Source: Ailanthus altissimus
Taxonomy: Eukaryota > Streptophyta > Magnoliopsida > Sapindales > Simaroubaceae
Direction: 5' to 3'
DNA: 64,000 nucleotides
NCBI GenBank assembly: GCA_946807835.1
Contig: OX327684.1
Coordinates: 11,432,501 to 11,496,500, forward strand
Shown: piece after piece, positions 1 to 9,970 of the stretch
How positions within the stretch are numbered: position 1 is the first letter of the stretch
Layout: each line of letters begins with the position of its first letter
Position numbers and translations under genes: made by a program
The notes under the pieces: generated by a model
The model's input: only the letters and a program-made list of their open reading frames with translations
Database searches by the model: none
What the model was told of the DNA's origin: nothing

Positions 1-293
1 TGATTGATTGTTTAGATGTAAAATTGTCAATTGAGTTATAAATATTGAATCAAATTGTAGAGTAGATTTATAAGGCATGATTGTGATTCTTGAAGCCTTG
101 CTTAAATCATCATAAGACATTTTCCTCAATTCATAGATAATTCTATCTCATCCACTTAAACCAATTAATTAATTTTCTTCTTTGCTACTGCTTTAATATT
201 TTACTTCACCAACCTATTTTTCCAAAAGCTTCCTCATGGGATCGACACCTTAATCTATATTGTGATAGCCGCAATATATTTTGAGCATAAACA
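1..293 (+). mobile_element. 3' end of an Athila-type LTR (same family as element G)
   Basis: This stretch matches the last ~290 bases of the LTR that ends at 59,243, including the block 'gggatcgacacct' and the terminal 'aaaca'. The LTR runs off the left edge, so it may be a solo LTR or the 3' LTR of an element lying to the left. It ends at 293 and is followed by GTAAT, the candidate target duplication, and then directly by Tat integrase coding sequence. The element therefore inserted into an integrase gene. The missing left side prevents confirmation of the duplication. Confidence 0.85.
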
Positions 294-820
294 GTAATAG
301 ATAATGGGACTCAGTTCAACAACGAAAGGTTTAGATAATTTTTCAAGAACTTGGAGATCATTAATCGGTTTGCTTTACTAGCTTACCTTCAGTCTAACAG
401 GTAGGTGGAGGCTGTGAACAAAATCATTAAGACCATCATGAAGAAGAGGCTTAAAAGAAACAAAGAGGCTTGGGTAGATGAATTGCCTAGCGTACTGTAG
501 GCCTATAGGACCAAGCCCAACATTGCCACTGGAAGGACCCTTTTTGCTCTATTTTTTTGGATTTGAGGTAGTCATACCAGTTGAGCTTGGAGAGCCTACA
601 TACAGAGTTGCTAACTTCGATGAAGCCACAAACATTAGCTTAGCCATAACTAATGTGGATCTTTTGAAAGACGTGCGGGACTCAGTATCCATTAAAGTGG
701 CAGTATACTAGCAAAAAATAGCTAAGTTGTATGACAATAAGGTTAGACTAAGAAAATTTAAAACAAGTGATCTAGTTTTCTGCCATATGAACTTAAACAC
801 TAAGAAACCCTCAGATGGAA
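294..820 (+). pseudogene. pol: Tat integrase, catalytic-core fragment (broken)
   Basis: Translation from 300 gives D-N-G-T-Q-F, which in Ty3/gypsy integrases carries the second acidic residue of the DD35E triad. It is followed by 'VEAVNKIIKTIMKKRL', the usual V-E-x-x-N-K-x-I helix with the catalytic Glu, then 'EAWVDELPSVL', 'AYRTKPNIATG', and in a shifted frame 'VIPVELGEPTYRV'. This pattern is typical of the Tat lineage. Stop codons replace at least three residues (including near 336, 408 and 508), and a frameshift lies near 540-555, so it is dead. The gene is cut on the left by the LTR ending at 293 and on the right by a solo LTR at 821, after which it resumes at 3,527. Confidence 0.85.
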
Positions 821-3526
821 TGACAGGACCTACCTCGAGACCCTCTAATGTAGATCCCAGCAGCCCTGTCGAGCATCCTAACAGAAGTTTTATAGAATCT
901 AATTGTGAAATTTTAGGAGGCGAACCCCTTTTTAATTCTTGCTATTACTTAGAAAATCCTAGAATATAAGTGAAAATAACTTATTAAATTTAAGAAAAAA
1001 AAAACGGACAGAGTTTTCTTTATTTTTCTAAAAATTTCATACAAAACCTACAAGGAAAATTTCACTTCTGTGTCAACCAGTTTTTCAATACTTCCAAATA
1101 GGACCTCTAGTCCTTCTCAAAACCAAATTCAAACTCAACTCTACAATTTTATTTTGATCACAAACTGGCATACTAATAAAAAGTGAAACGATCATCATGC
1201 AGAAAGCAAAAAAAGTGTTACTTAGCACATTTACATTTACAAAATGATCGTTCGACTGGGCTACTAATCAGTCATAGGAGAATTAGCAACTTGCACACCG
1301 AGGCATGCACCTGGAAAGGGATTTGGAAACATAAAACACAAAACGAGCGAACTAAATGAGGTCAGTGAGTGCATTAAGATTTCAAATAAAAATAAAATTC
1401 TGCATAGAATTAAATACTAAAAGACATGCATAAATCATGCTTCTAAAACTTTTATAAAGCTATAAAATGGTTTCTAACATCATATGCTGATGAAATCTTA
1501 CCGAACATATTTTATTTACATCTTTAGAAAATAATATCCAAAATCTGTAAGACATAATAACTAGCATGTACATATAAAAATGCGTAATATTTGTTCAGTA
1601 GCTCGAAAACTATTAAAGCCCTCGCTCGGCCATTTTCATTCTAAACTGTACCAATGGTAACCCTAAAGCTCTACATTCACGCAGTGACTCAACTAGCACC
1701 GCACAACGTGAGTAAGTCATAGGGCATCTCAACTAGCAACACCCACTGTGACATCTCAAGACATCTCACTGGCTATGCAGCAGAATTCTACATCACCTAC
1801 ATATAGCGAGACAATATCCCATACACATAGAGATACTAATATAACTTGACATCCCAACTCTCTAGAGTTAGTGACGTACCCCCTAATACTTGCCTGTGCG
1901 TACGGGATATACCAGACGGGTCTTAAACTATTACCACCATTGTAAATCTGAGGGTATCAATGGCCTTGGAAACTAATTTAATAACTTTAAAACTGTTTTT
2001 CAAACTGAACATAGAAATTTAGGATTCTAACAGTAGATAAAAACTATAAATCATATTTCTGCATTTAAGATCACATAAAACATAAAATTTAAACATACTA
2101 AAATATACTAAACAAAAGATACATAAAATCGATTTTCACTCACTGAACCCTTTCAGCTCAAACTTTCTTCGAAAAGTTTCCTGCTTTTACCGCCCTCGGT
2201 TATCTTCACCTACATGCCAAAATTGACATTTAAAACCTTTTATAAATGCTAAAATTCCACTTAAACTAATAAGCGCCGTAATTAGTTTTCGACGTTCGAA
2301 TGATTCTGCTTTCCAATTTTTCATTACGAAGCTATTCAATCTTGTTTAATTTAGTTTAATTCACCATCTGAAGTCATAAGAATTATTAAATACCGTATAA
2401 ATTTGGTTGGATATAATGCCTTTCATCTTACCAAAATGGACAATTATGTCCTATCTACCATATACATTCAATTTATATAAGGCACCATTTATACACAACA
2501 ATTCAACCAAAACACAACTCAAGCCCTATAATCCCCTAAGTGGCCGAATTCACCTTCTCCACCAAACACACTTCTTTTCTCAATTTCTTATTCCAATAGC
2601 ATCCAAATCAAGCTAATTTAATTCTAATACCCTAATTACAACCAATTAAAGTTTCTACATCAAAGTCACCCAAAACCCTAATTCTTACCTTACTAATTTC
2701 TTCAATTTGATGACTCCTTTAAGCTCCACACTTGAATTCAACCCAATCTAAATCAAGAATACACACAAGAACATTAATTGAAGTCATCATAGAAAATTCA
2801 TCATACACCATTATCAAATAGTGCTTTTCTTACCGCTTTTCCTAGAATTATCACTATTGGAAGCTTCGATTGATCTTAAAAACTTGTATTTGACTTTATT
2901 TTAGCTTGAACAAGCATGAAAAATCATGAAATAACTTTGGGTTTTACTGTAGCAGTGTCACCTCTCTCTTGGCCGATCACTCTCCCTTTTGCTCTAATGT
3001 GTTTTTGTTTTTCATTTCATAAAATTTCTACGCACTTCCACTTTATATATAGTCCCCTCTCAAGTGTCCAATTTACCCCTCAACTTACTCTAAATTTCTA
3101 ATTTGCCATTGGTTAGAAAGTAAGTATTTAATTGGTTCTTTTTAAACTATTTGGTTAGAATAGTCAAAGGAACTATCTAGACTTCCAACTTGGCAATTCA
3201 TGAATTTGTCTCTAATTGGTCCATTCTCTAACATACGAATTGTGTTTCTCAACAAAAGCTTGTTTCATGCATAACCCTTAAATAGAAATTCATGTAGTAA
3301 ATTAAAATTTTCTTTTCCAAGCCAATAGAGAAAATTTTCAAAAATATTCTATGGTCGTCTGACACTCCGACCAAGTGTGAAATTACCAATTTAGGTCTAA
3401 TACCTCTCATGCGAACCATATAAAAAGATATTTCTATTAGGGTTAGAATCAATTAGCCGTATGGTGTCTTATTGCTCTATACCAAAATCTAGGCATCAAT
3501 ACTATTAATAGGGATTAGATATTACA
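821..3526 (-). mobile_element. Solo Tekay-type LTR, minus strand
   Basis: On the minus strand this LTR begins with a TGTAATATC-type start (3,526 leftwards) and ends with a TCCTGTCA-type end (821). It is the same family as the LTRs of Tekay-0 and Tekay-1. It is flanked by a perfect 5-bp duplication, TGGAA (816-820 and 3,527-3,531). If the LTR and one duplication are removed, the Tat integrase frame reads straight through, from 'KPSDG' into 'ILNPNKEGPY'. At 2,706 bases it is close to full length, so it is a solo LTR left by LTR-LTR recombination. Open frames inside it, for example at 2,407-2,616, have no recognisable product. Confidence 0.92.
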
Positions 3527-3665
3527 TGGAATCTTGAACCCTAATAAGGAGGGTCCTTATTGTGTTGAAAGAGTGATCAAGCTAGGAATTTACATGCTAA
3601 CCCACTTGGATGGCAGACAAGTGAAGCATTCGTGGAATGAAGCTTAACTTCCTAAGTACTACTAG
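3527..3665 (+). pseudogene. pol: Tat integrase, C-terminal end
   Basis: This is the continuation of the integrase broken at 820. The frame reads 'NKEGPYCVERVIKLGIYML', then 'THLDGRQVKHSWNEA', a stop, and 'LPKYY'. It matches the C-terminal 'G-P-Y-x-V-x-x-V-x-x-G-x-Y-x-L ... W-N-x-x-x-L-x-K-Y-Y' pattern of Tat integrases. Apart from the one stop before LPKYY the segment is well preserved. It marks the true end of the Tat pol gene, so sequence to its right belongs to the region between pol and the 3' LTR. Confidence 0.88.
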
Positions 3666-4361
3666 TGAGTGGTAAGCACTTTTGTTCTTCTCTCAGTTCC
3701 TTTTTTTACGCTTTTGCTAGTTGTTATCTCTGACTTTTACTCAGTACTCAGAAATGCTCCCACCAAGCTTAGTTGTTTTTGTTAATTCCAAGAAGTCCTA
3801 GTGGATAGATTAGGGGATTTATTTTTTACCTACTTGGCATGTAGCAGGATGTTAGGGTTGTTCTAGCTATGCTCTCGATATTCTCCAATGAAATGAAAAG
3901 GTGTTCTCCAACTATGTTTTTGTATCTCCAATGGTTGTTGAATGATTATGTGTGCTCTATGAAAGTGTGTCAACTTGTTCTTGGAGTTGGAAAGAGAATT
4001 CAAAGAGTGAAGCCCTAGAGATCACACCTATATGAAAGGGCCTCGCAGATCCCTTCAACAAGGTTATACTGAGACCTCGAGCATCCTATGTAAGAGGAAT
4101 GCTCACTATGTGAATAGATAGAGTGACCCCAAAGTACAATAAAGTGAGCTATACCCATAAAATATAAGTGAGCAGTTCTCTATCTATCACCGTAAGAATA
4201 TATATCGTACTTATTTCCTTATACCCCTTTACATATGGCCATATGCAAAAAAGGATGTGCAGTATCCTCACGCCTTACTAATTGTGTTTGAGGGTGAAGG
4301 TTGGAAATGGAGCCTAATTTAAACTGGCTGTATAGAATTCTCCTTAACAATATTGAGTTAA
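3666..4361 (+). other. Non-coding part of the Tat element downstream of pol
   Basis: About 700 bases without an open frame of note. The block follows the integrase stop directly and ends where a solo Athila LTR begins at 4,362, then resumes at 5,685. It is assigned to the Tat element by position only. No repeat shared with the rest of the window was noticed. Confidence 0.5.
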
Positions 4362-5684
4362 TGATAAACGTAAATTATATTTATTATTTTCACTCTCTTA
4401 ACTTGATTAATTGCTAATTTTAATAAGAATATTAGACTTTTTATATGTTTAATTGTTATTTTATAGGTTTGGAGTCAATGGAGCAATTGGAGATGAAAAT
4501 CTAAGAAAAACAAGATAAAACATATGCTACATTCGCTACAGTGCCTAGGAACAGTAACGAGTAAAACAGTATTACATGAACAGTACCACCGTGCTACAGT
4601 ACTGTCGCTCCAGTGATGAACAGTGATTGCGACAGTGGTGAACAGTGCAATTTTCCTAATCTTAAAAGAAATACAACTCTAAGACTCCAATCAATTCCTA
4701 TATAAAAGGCTACTCGTTTTAGACCTCAAAGGGACACAACTCAGAATTCTTAGAGCCACAACACATTAAAGAAGATTAATTTTTAGAGAGAGAAGCAAGA
4801 AAAATTTAAGGAAGCAAGAGATTATTGGCGAATCTTTGGCGTGTCAACTAACTGTGAATTGATGTCTATATTGGTTTGCTTTTGGTTGTATCATGTTTAT
4901 TTTATTTTTCTGTCATAATTCTCTTGTTATCATAAGCTAAATTTATTTTCTAGGGTTATTACTTGAATTCAATATGTGAGCTTAATTGTTGGATCTTTTT
5001 AATATTTATTTGAACTCAATTCTTCATTATTCAAATTATTTATCCTTAATGCTTCATTATATCTTATCAATATTATGATTGAGTTAGTAATACTTTGATA
5101 AACTTGGAAGAGGTATCATTGTATTTATACCTAAATAATTTGATGTATGATTGTAGAGTAACATTCAATGTTGCATATGAAAGTTTCAAATTAGGATAAG
5201 AATATACCTAATTGGCATGTATGGTTAATAAGACTTATTCTTAATGAATCTTAATTTATTACAAGTACCATAAGAATATAGGTATTTGGTAAATTAGGAT
5301 ATACTTGCATGACCTTGAAAGAGGCTTATGAATACATTAGTGTCTTGACCAATAATAAGAATTGAGGGATATAAATATTAAAAGGATTAATCTTTAGAAA
5401 CCATATTGAAGGATAGTAATTAACCCTAGGCTTTCTCTATATTGCTATTTTATTATTTTATTTAAGTTGTACCATTTATTTTATGTACTTTTATTTTATT
5501 CAAATTTATTACAAAATTAAGATTTGATTTTTTTGAATAATTATAAGAAAGATATAATTTTAGTACATGATAGAAAATAAAAATTATCCCTGTGGGTTCG
5601 ACATCCGACTTTATAAGTCCCTTTATTATTTGTTATGATAGTGCATACTTGCATTTAATTTTAAGATATAGAAATATCCCATCA
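4362..5684 (+). mobile_element. Solo Athila-type LTR
   Basis: It begins TGATAAACG and ends in CATCA, with the internal order seen in the other Athila-type LTRs here: a block of ACAGTG/ACAGTA repeats (about 4,535-4,650), a TATA box (TATATAAAA at 4,699), the 'gatgtatgattgtag...' block, and a terminal 'tgtgggttcgaca' / 'ttgttatgatagtgc' block. Flanks are GTTAA (4,357-4,361) and GCTAA (5,685-5,689), a 5-bp duplication with one C/T difference. No primer site follows, so it is a solo LTR inserted in the Tat non-coding region. Confidence 0.82.
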
Positions 5685-6429
5685 GCTAAGAACTAGAGTG
5701 AGTTGCCCATTAACTGTTCATAGAGAAAGTGGTCAAGAAAACCAAAAGTATAGTGGAAACAAGCTAAGCTCTAAAGGTATGAGTACTTGATACTATTTTT
5801 TATTTTCATACACTATGCTTCCCTCCTTAATGACCTGTTTTTGGTAAGAAAAGTTGTTAAATCTTTATTAACGGCACGCGTAGATAGTGTTCAAAGTTAC
5901 TAGGTCTAGTGGTTGTAGGGATCATCACTTGACTTAGGTTTATTACGTGTTATTTAAGAAAGCCTATGATTTAAAACAATAAGGGACTTAGTTCACCAAA
6001 AGGATGGTTGTTCTCTTACATGCTATGCTAGTGAAATCAACGCATACCATATTTACTTAGAAGTAATCATCAAGCATATGACAACATATTTGTCAAGATT
6101 AGAAACAAAACATATTAGAAATAGCCATATTCAAAATAATTCATACATTGACTACTATTGTTTAGTAAAATAGCTCAAGCTTAAGGTGCCTCAGAGCTAA
6201 GGGTAACTCAGAGCTACTCAATAAACTAGACTTGTAAAATATTTATCATCAAAGTTCATCAAAGGGAAATTAAGGCCCAAAACATACCTAAAAAGTAGTA
6301 GCTAAGTTTAGAAATAGTTATTACAGTCATCCGAAGGCAAGTTCAACAAAAACTAAATAAGTTTATAAAAATAAGAGCAATAAGCAATGGAAAATTTGTC
6401 TAGCAAGAACTAACATGAGAGGCTTGAGC
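5685..6429. other. Tat spacer between pol and the antisense ORF
   Basis: About 745 bases with no convincing coding potential on either strand. On the minus strand it follows the last recognisable part of the antisense ORF, so the right part probably includes the 3' untranslated region of that ORF. Nothing else is recognised. Confidence 0.45.
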
Positions 6430-6782
6430 TTAGTAAATGGCAACCAAGAAAGTCACTGAAAAAGGCACTTGACCGCCACTGTCACCATCGTCGCTATCAT
6501 CATTCTTTCCTCATTTGTTATGATAGGCAGCAGAGTTTATGGGGACATCAATATCAAGGGCTTCCCTGGTTTACTCTTCCTTAGTGACTTCTTACTGAGG
6601 GGTAGTGTGACTAGTTGAGGCCTTTATAGTGTTTTCATTCTTCTTCCTAGTTGAGGCAGTCATAATAAGAGCTCTAAGTGCTATGAAGGCAAAGTTCAGC
6701 TCAGAGTAAGCATCAGACGCCATTTGGTGAGCATGGATCAATGCCTTCTACACTGTGTCCCTAAGCTTATTCTTTAGCAAAT
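6430..6782 (-). pseudogene. Tat antisense ORF, C-terminal part
   Basis: Read right to left this gives 'LLKNKLRDTV', a stop, then 'KALIHAHQMASDAYSELNFA', then 'FIALRALIMTAS', and after several stops a tail with an acidic run (D-D-S-D-D-G-D-S-G-G near 6,480-6,510). The helical, charged start continues the coiled-coil exon at 8,886-9,136: the two join in phase once the solo LTR at 6,783-8,885 and one target duplication are removed. No catalytic motif is visible. I assign it to the end of the antisense ORF seen in parts at 9,220-9,593, 9,750-9,896, 12,308-12,521, 13,907-14,261 and 51,275-51,476. Its function is unknown. Confidence 0.65.
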
Positions 6783-8885
6783 TGTTGTGTGATTTTTATA
6801 ACACAAACTAACGCAAGTATACGTTATCGCAACAAGTAATATATGATGAATAGAGTATCGTTCTCACGAGGATTGTGTCCTAAATTAATCTAAGTACTAC
6901 GATGTTGGCAATCTAACTTTATCTAGGCTAATTTAAAGGATAAGATGAATTATTGAATTAAAAGTAACTTAAAACTAATTAACTAGGTAAATTAAGGAAA
7001 AGAGATATCTATGGCAATGGGATTCTAGGGACTTGATTTTCCTCTATTGTTCCTATGGTTTTTGTCATTAGTAATTAGCAACCAATTTATGCATTCATTA
7101 ATCCAGGGTGTATGATTAATCTCATTCCTTCTTTCGAGTGTGAATGAGATACTATATATATACAACTAAGTTGATATTCCTATCTAACCCGTTATGCATA
7201 CACGCATTAAGCTACCCTTAAACGACTACCCTAAGTTTATTAGTCTCCCAACTCAACAAACTCAAAACTATGCTTTTTACAACTAACATATATGGATTAA
7301 ACTTTTTCAAGTACATAACCCAAATGTTTAAATCATCCAATACATTTTTCAATGCAATTAGAAGCATTAAGCGTATAAAAAGCATAAACGAATAACATAA
7401 GAAAGCCAATAATCATATAGCAACTTCAACACATATTGTTCAATAAAGTTCCATTAATGCCTAGAACATACAATCTACAACAAAATGATAATCTTGTGAT
7501 ATGGTGAATTCTATACAAATGGGATCCTAAAGTATTGATTTCATTCTATTCTTCCTATGTTCTTCCTATTTAGCAAATTCGTTTAATTCATTAATCAAGA
7601 GTTTAAGACTAATCTCGAGTTTAAGACTAATCTCATTTCCTCTTTCGACTGCCAAATGAGATACTATGCATACATATTCAAGTTGATATGTCTATCTAAC
7701 TTGTTTACATAGACATACATTACGCAACCCTTAAATTAATTACCCAAGTATTAATTTCATTACCTCTCTCGAGTGTCAAATAAAATTCTAAACATAATGG
7801 CATACCCAAAGTGTTTGCGCCCATCACGCATTTTATCAAACACTTTAAAAAGGAGAGCACCACATGTAACCATAGACATAATGGCACACCCTAAAGAGTT
7901 TACGCCTGTCACGCATTTTATCAAACACTTGGAGTGCACCTTATGCAAATCCTAAGAAAAACCATGATGATTACTTGAGTGTTATTGGCCTTCCAACTCA
8001 ATAACAACCTAAGGCTATATTTCTCCCAAATCCTATAAATGGGCCAATCTCTTCCAAGCATCAATCCATAAATTCACAACAACTAATTCATTTTTCAATC
8101 AATTAGAAGCATTAAACATAAAGAAACATAAATGAATTACATAAATTTATACTAAATCATCTAAACATAAAATAAATAAAACTACATCAAGCCTTAGAAT
8201 CAAGTTTAATTACATAAAAATCTAACCATAACTAAACTTATCCAACCATCCATAGATACAATTCATTTAAATAATGTTCATAATTAGAAATTAAAACAAA
8301 AGAGAAATACAAATAAAAGGAAACAGAAAACCGATTTTAGGATGTCTCCAAGGTTTCAATCCTCCAAATGTCTTCAATGATGCACAAGAAACCTTTGAGA
8401 CATCATTTCTCCTCTTCAAATTTGAGCTCAAGCCTTCTCCTCCTTGTAAATTTCATGTCCCTTGCTGCCTAAACTCACTTGGCTCAATAATGGGTGTTTA
8501 TATAGGTTTAGGGTTGCAAAAAGAGGACAAAAATGCCCTTAAAGAGTGCCCAGAATTTAGTGTTGCGGCATTTGGGTTCAATGTCGTGGTGTAGAGCTTC
8601 TAGAACTAGCGCCCCAGCCAATGCCCCGGCGCCGAATGCCTCGGTGCTCAAATCAAATGCCTCGGCATTGCACTGTAGCACTGTTTATATTTTGAGCATT
8701 TTAGTCCCTTCTCGGATTCTCATCTCAAATAGCTCAATTTGCATCCGATTTCCGATATTTTTGCTCCGATAATGCTTAAACCTATAAAACAACATTAATA
8801 TGCATCAATAGCCAAATTATTGGGATAAATTGAGCAAACATCAAGTTTAAGAGGATAAAATACTTTATACAATTATGCCCTATCA
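6783..8885 (-). mobile_element. Solo Athila-type LTR, minus strand, with an internal duplication
   Basis: The minus-strand sequence starts TGATAGGGCATAATTG (from 8,885 leftwards) and ends in CACACAACA (at 6,783), as in the solo LTRs at 12,522-13,906 and 28,998-30,329. Flanks are CAAAT (6,778-6,782) and TAAAT (8,886-8,890), a 5-bp duplication with one difference. At 2,103 bases it is about 0.7 kb longer than its relatives because its middle is duplicated (see the repeat feature). A GC-rich block with 'ccccggcgccg' lies at about 8,560-8,660, at the same LTR position as the GC palindromes of the 12.5-kb copy. Confidence 0.88.
7018..8200 (-). repeat. Diverged direct duplication inside an Athila LTR
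   Basis: Two diverged copies of one LTR segment follow each other: about 7,018-7,480 and about 7,520-8,200. Both carry, in order, a 'gggat..' start, a block ending in '..taatctcatt', the 'gagatacta' block, 'cccaactca / ccaactcaata', and 'ttagaagcatta'. The second copy has its own smaller duplications: 'gtttaagactaatctc' twice near 7,590-7,630, and a ~53-bp unit at 7,793-7,845 repeated at 7,877-7,930 (84-bp period, both with 'tcacgcattttatcaaacac'). Confidence 0.75.
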
Positions 8886-9136
8886 TAAATTGACAGTATT
8901 GTTCAACCCAGAAGTAGTATCTATCAACTCCTTATTAGCCAGTTATAGATTTGCTTTCTCCTTTTTATGTTCTCGAGCTTAGAGGTAGCATGGGCAAGCT
9001 TTTGCTTGTACTTATCCTTTTTGCCCTTCAAGACTTCATCGACCTCTTTTGATGCCACTTTCATTATCTCAAAATCCTCTATAGCCCTTAAGGCCTTCTC
9101 CATCATCCCCTTGTGCTCCTCAAAGGTAAAGGCAGC
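8886..9136 (-). pseudogene. Tat antisense ORF, coiled-coil exon
   Basis: The minus strand reads 'AAFTFEEHKGMMEKALRAIE', then 'KVASKEVDEVLKGKKDKYKQ', then 'KLAHATSKLENIKR', followed by a frameshift and 'NKELIDTTSGLNNTVN'. The spacing of hydrophobic residues and the many K and E suggest a coiled coil. The exon begins just left of a good acceptor (minus-strand 'gtcatag|GCTGCC' at 9,137) and is cut at 8,885 by a solo LTR, beyond which it continues at 6,782. A C-terminal coiled coil is common in plant proteins annotated as putative gypsy-type transposon ORFs (Pfam PF04195, from memory). Confidence 0.65.
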
Positions 9137-9219
9137 CTATGACAAACACTAAACCATGTGAAGTTAAAGTACCATAAGACATAATCCATAACCCAACAAG
9201 GAGGAAATGAGTTATATAC
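9137..9219 (-). other. Probable intron in the Tat antisense ORF
   Basis: On the minus strand the sequence has a donor 'CATGAG|GTATATAAC' at 9,219-9,220 and an acceptor 'TCATAG|GCTGCC' at 9,136-9,137, giving an 83-base intron. The flanking open frames are both protein-like. It is inferred from splice consensus only. Confidence 0.5.
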
Positions 9220-9593
9220 CTCATGAGCCTGACTTATATCCCTAGACACAACACTCAGTGGCTCATGTTGATAGATTGACTCAACTAGCTCGGTGGGCAG
9301 AGCTTTGTGGGCATATTGTAGATGGGGCAGCAGATGCCCTGCTTTTTTTTTAATTGAGGGCTCAAATCATTAGAGTGTAGAGGGGGTCATAGAGGTTTGG
9401 CTAGACTCAAGTGTTTTTCTCTTATTGGCCCTCGAGGGTCCAACACTTGCAAACTTGGTAGGAGGAGGAACAACAGAGCCCCCTACCACAAGGGCACCAA
9501 AGCCATAGGACCTAGGAGGGTTGTCGAGATTTTCCATCAAATCTTTCATCCAATCATTGCATGCTAGCTTTTTGATAGATTGAAGGTGAGTAA
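9220..9593 (-). pseudogene. Tat antisense ORF, proline/serine-rich exon
   Basis: The minus strand reads 'LVTHLQSIKKLACNDWMKDL', 'MENLDNPPRSYGFGALVVGG', 'SVVPPPTKFASVGPSRANKR', two adjacent stops after 'TSMTPSTL', then 'KAGHLLPHLQYAHKALPTEL' and 'VSRDISQAHE'. An acceptor-like 'CTCCTTAG' precedes it at 9,594-9,601 and a donor follows it at 9,219. Basic and Ser/Pro-rich residues suggest a flexible linker before the coiled coil. I recognise no catalytic domain. Confidence 0.6.
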
Positions 9594-9749
9594 CTAAGGA
9601 GGAAACAAGAGAATTGCCTACAAAGGTTGAAGGGAAATGTTATCAATGTTACTACAATAGCCTAACCACGACACGAACATCACCTTACAAATCCCAGCAT
9701 ACCAAAATAAAAATAATGGAGGGGGAGCTCATTTAGCCATCTTGGAAAC

Positions 9750-9896
9750 CTTAGGAGGTACTGAGCCAATCAACCCAGCATCCCTAAAGTGGATTTCGTC
9801 TAGTATGTTAGAATCTTCGGAAGCGAAATCATCAAATTCTTTGGCAGTAAAAGTAGCTCGTTCTTGAGTAAAAAGAATAAGCTTCAAATTCATAGG
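9750..9896 (-). pseudogene. Tat antisense ORF, short acidic exon
   Basis: The minus strand reads 'MNLKLILFTQERATFTAKEF', then 'DDFASEDSNILDEIHFRDAG', then 'LIGSVPPK'. A splice-acceptor-like 'ATTAG|CCTATG' lies at 9,896-9,897 and a donor-like GT after CCTAAG lies near 9,750. The exon lies between the Pro/Ser-rich exon (9,220-9,593) and the segment at 12,308-12,521. The gap 9,594-9,749 looks intronic. Exon edges are approximate. Confidence 0.5.
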
Positions 9897-9970
9897 CTAA
9901 TAGCACATTGAGGACACATCGTTCAGAAGAAAAGAAAAAAAGCACAGTCAGTGATCTCATAATCCTATAC

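Noticed and set aside
2407..3101. Open frames of 60-70 codons on the plus strand
   Set aside because: They lie inside a minus-strand Tekay LTR with perfect target duplications, and the peptides have no family pattern.
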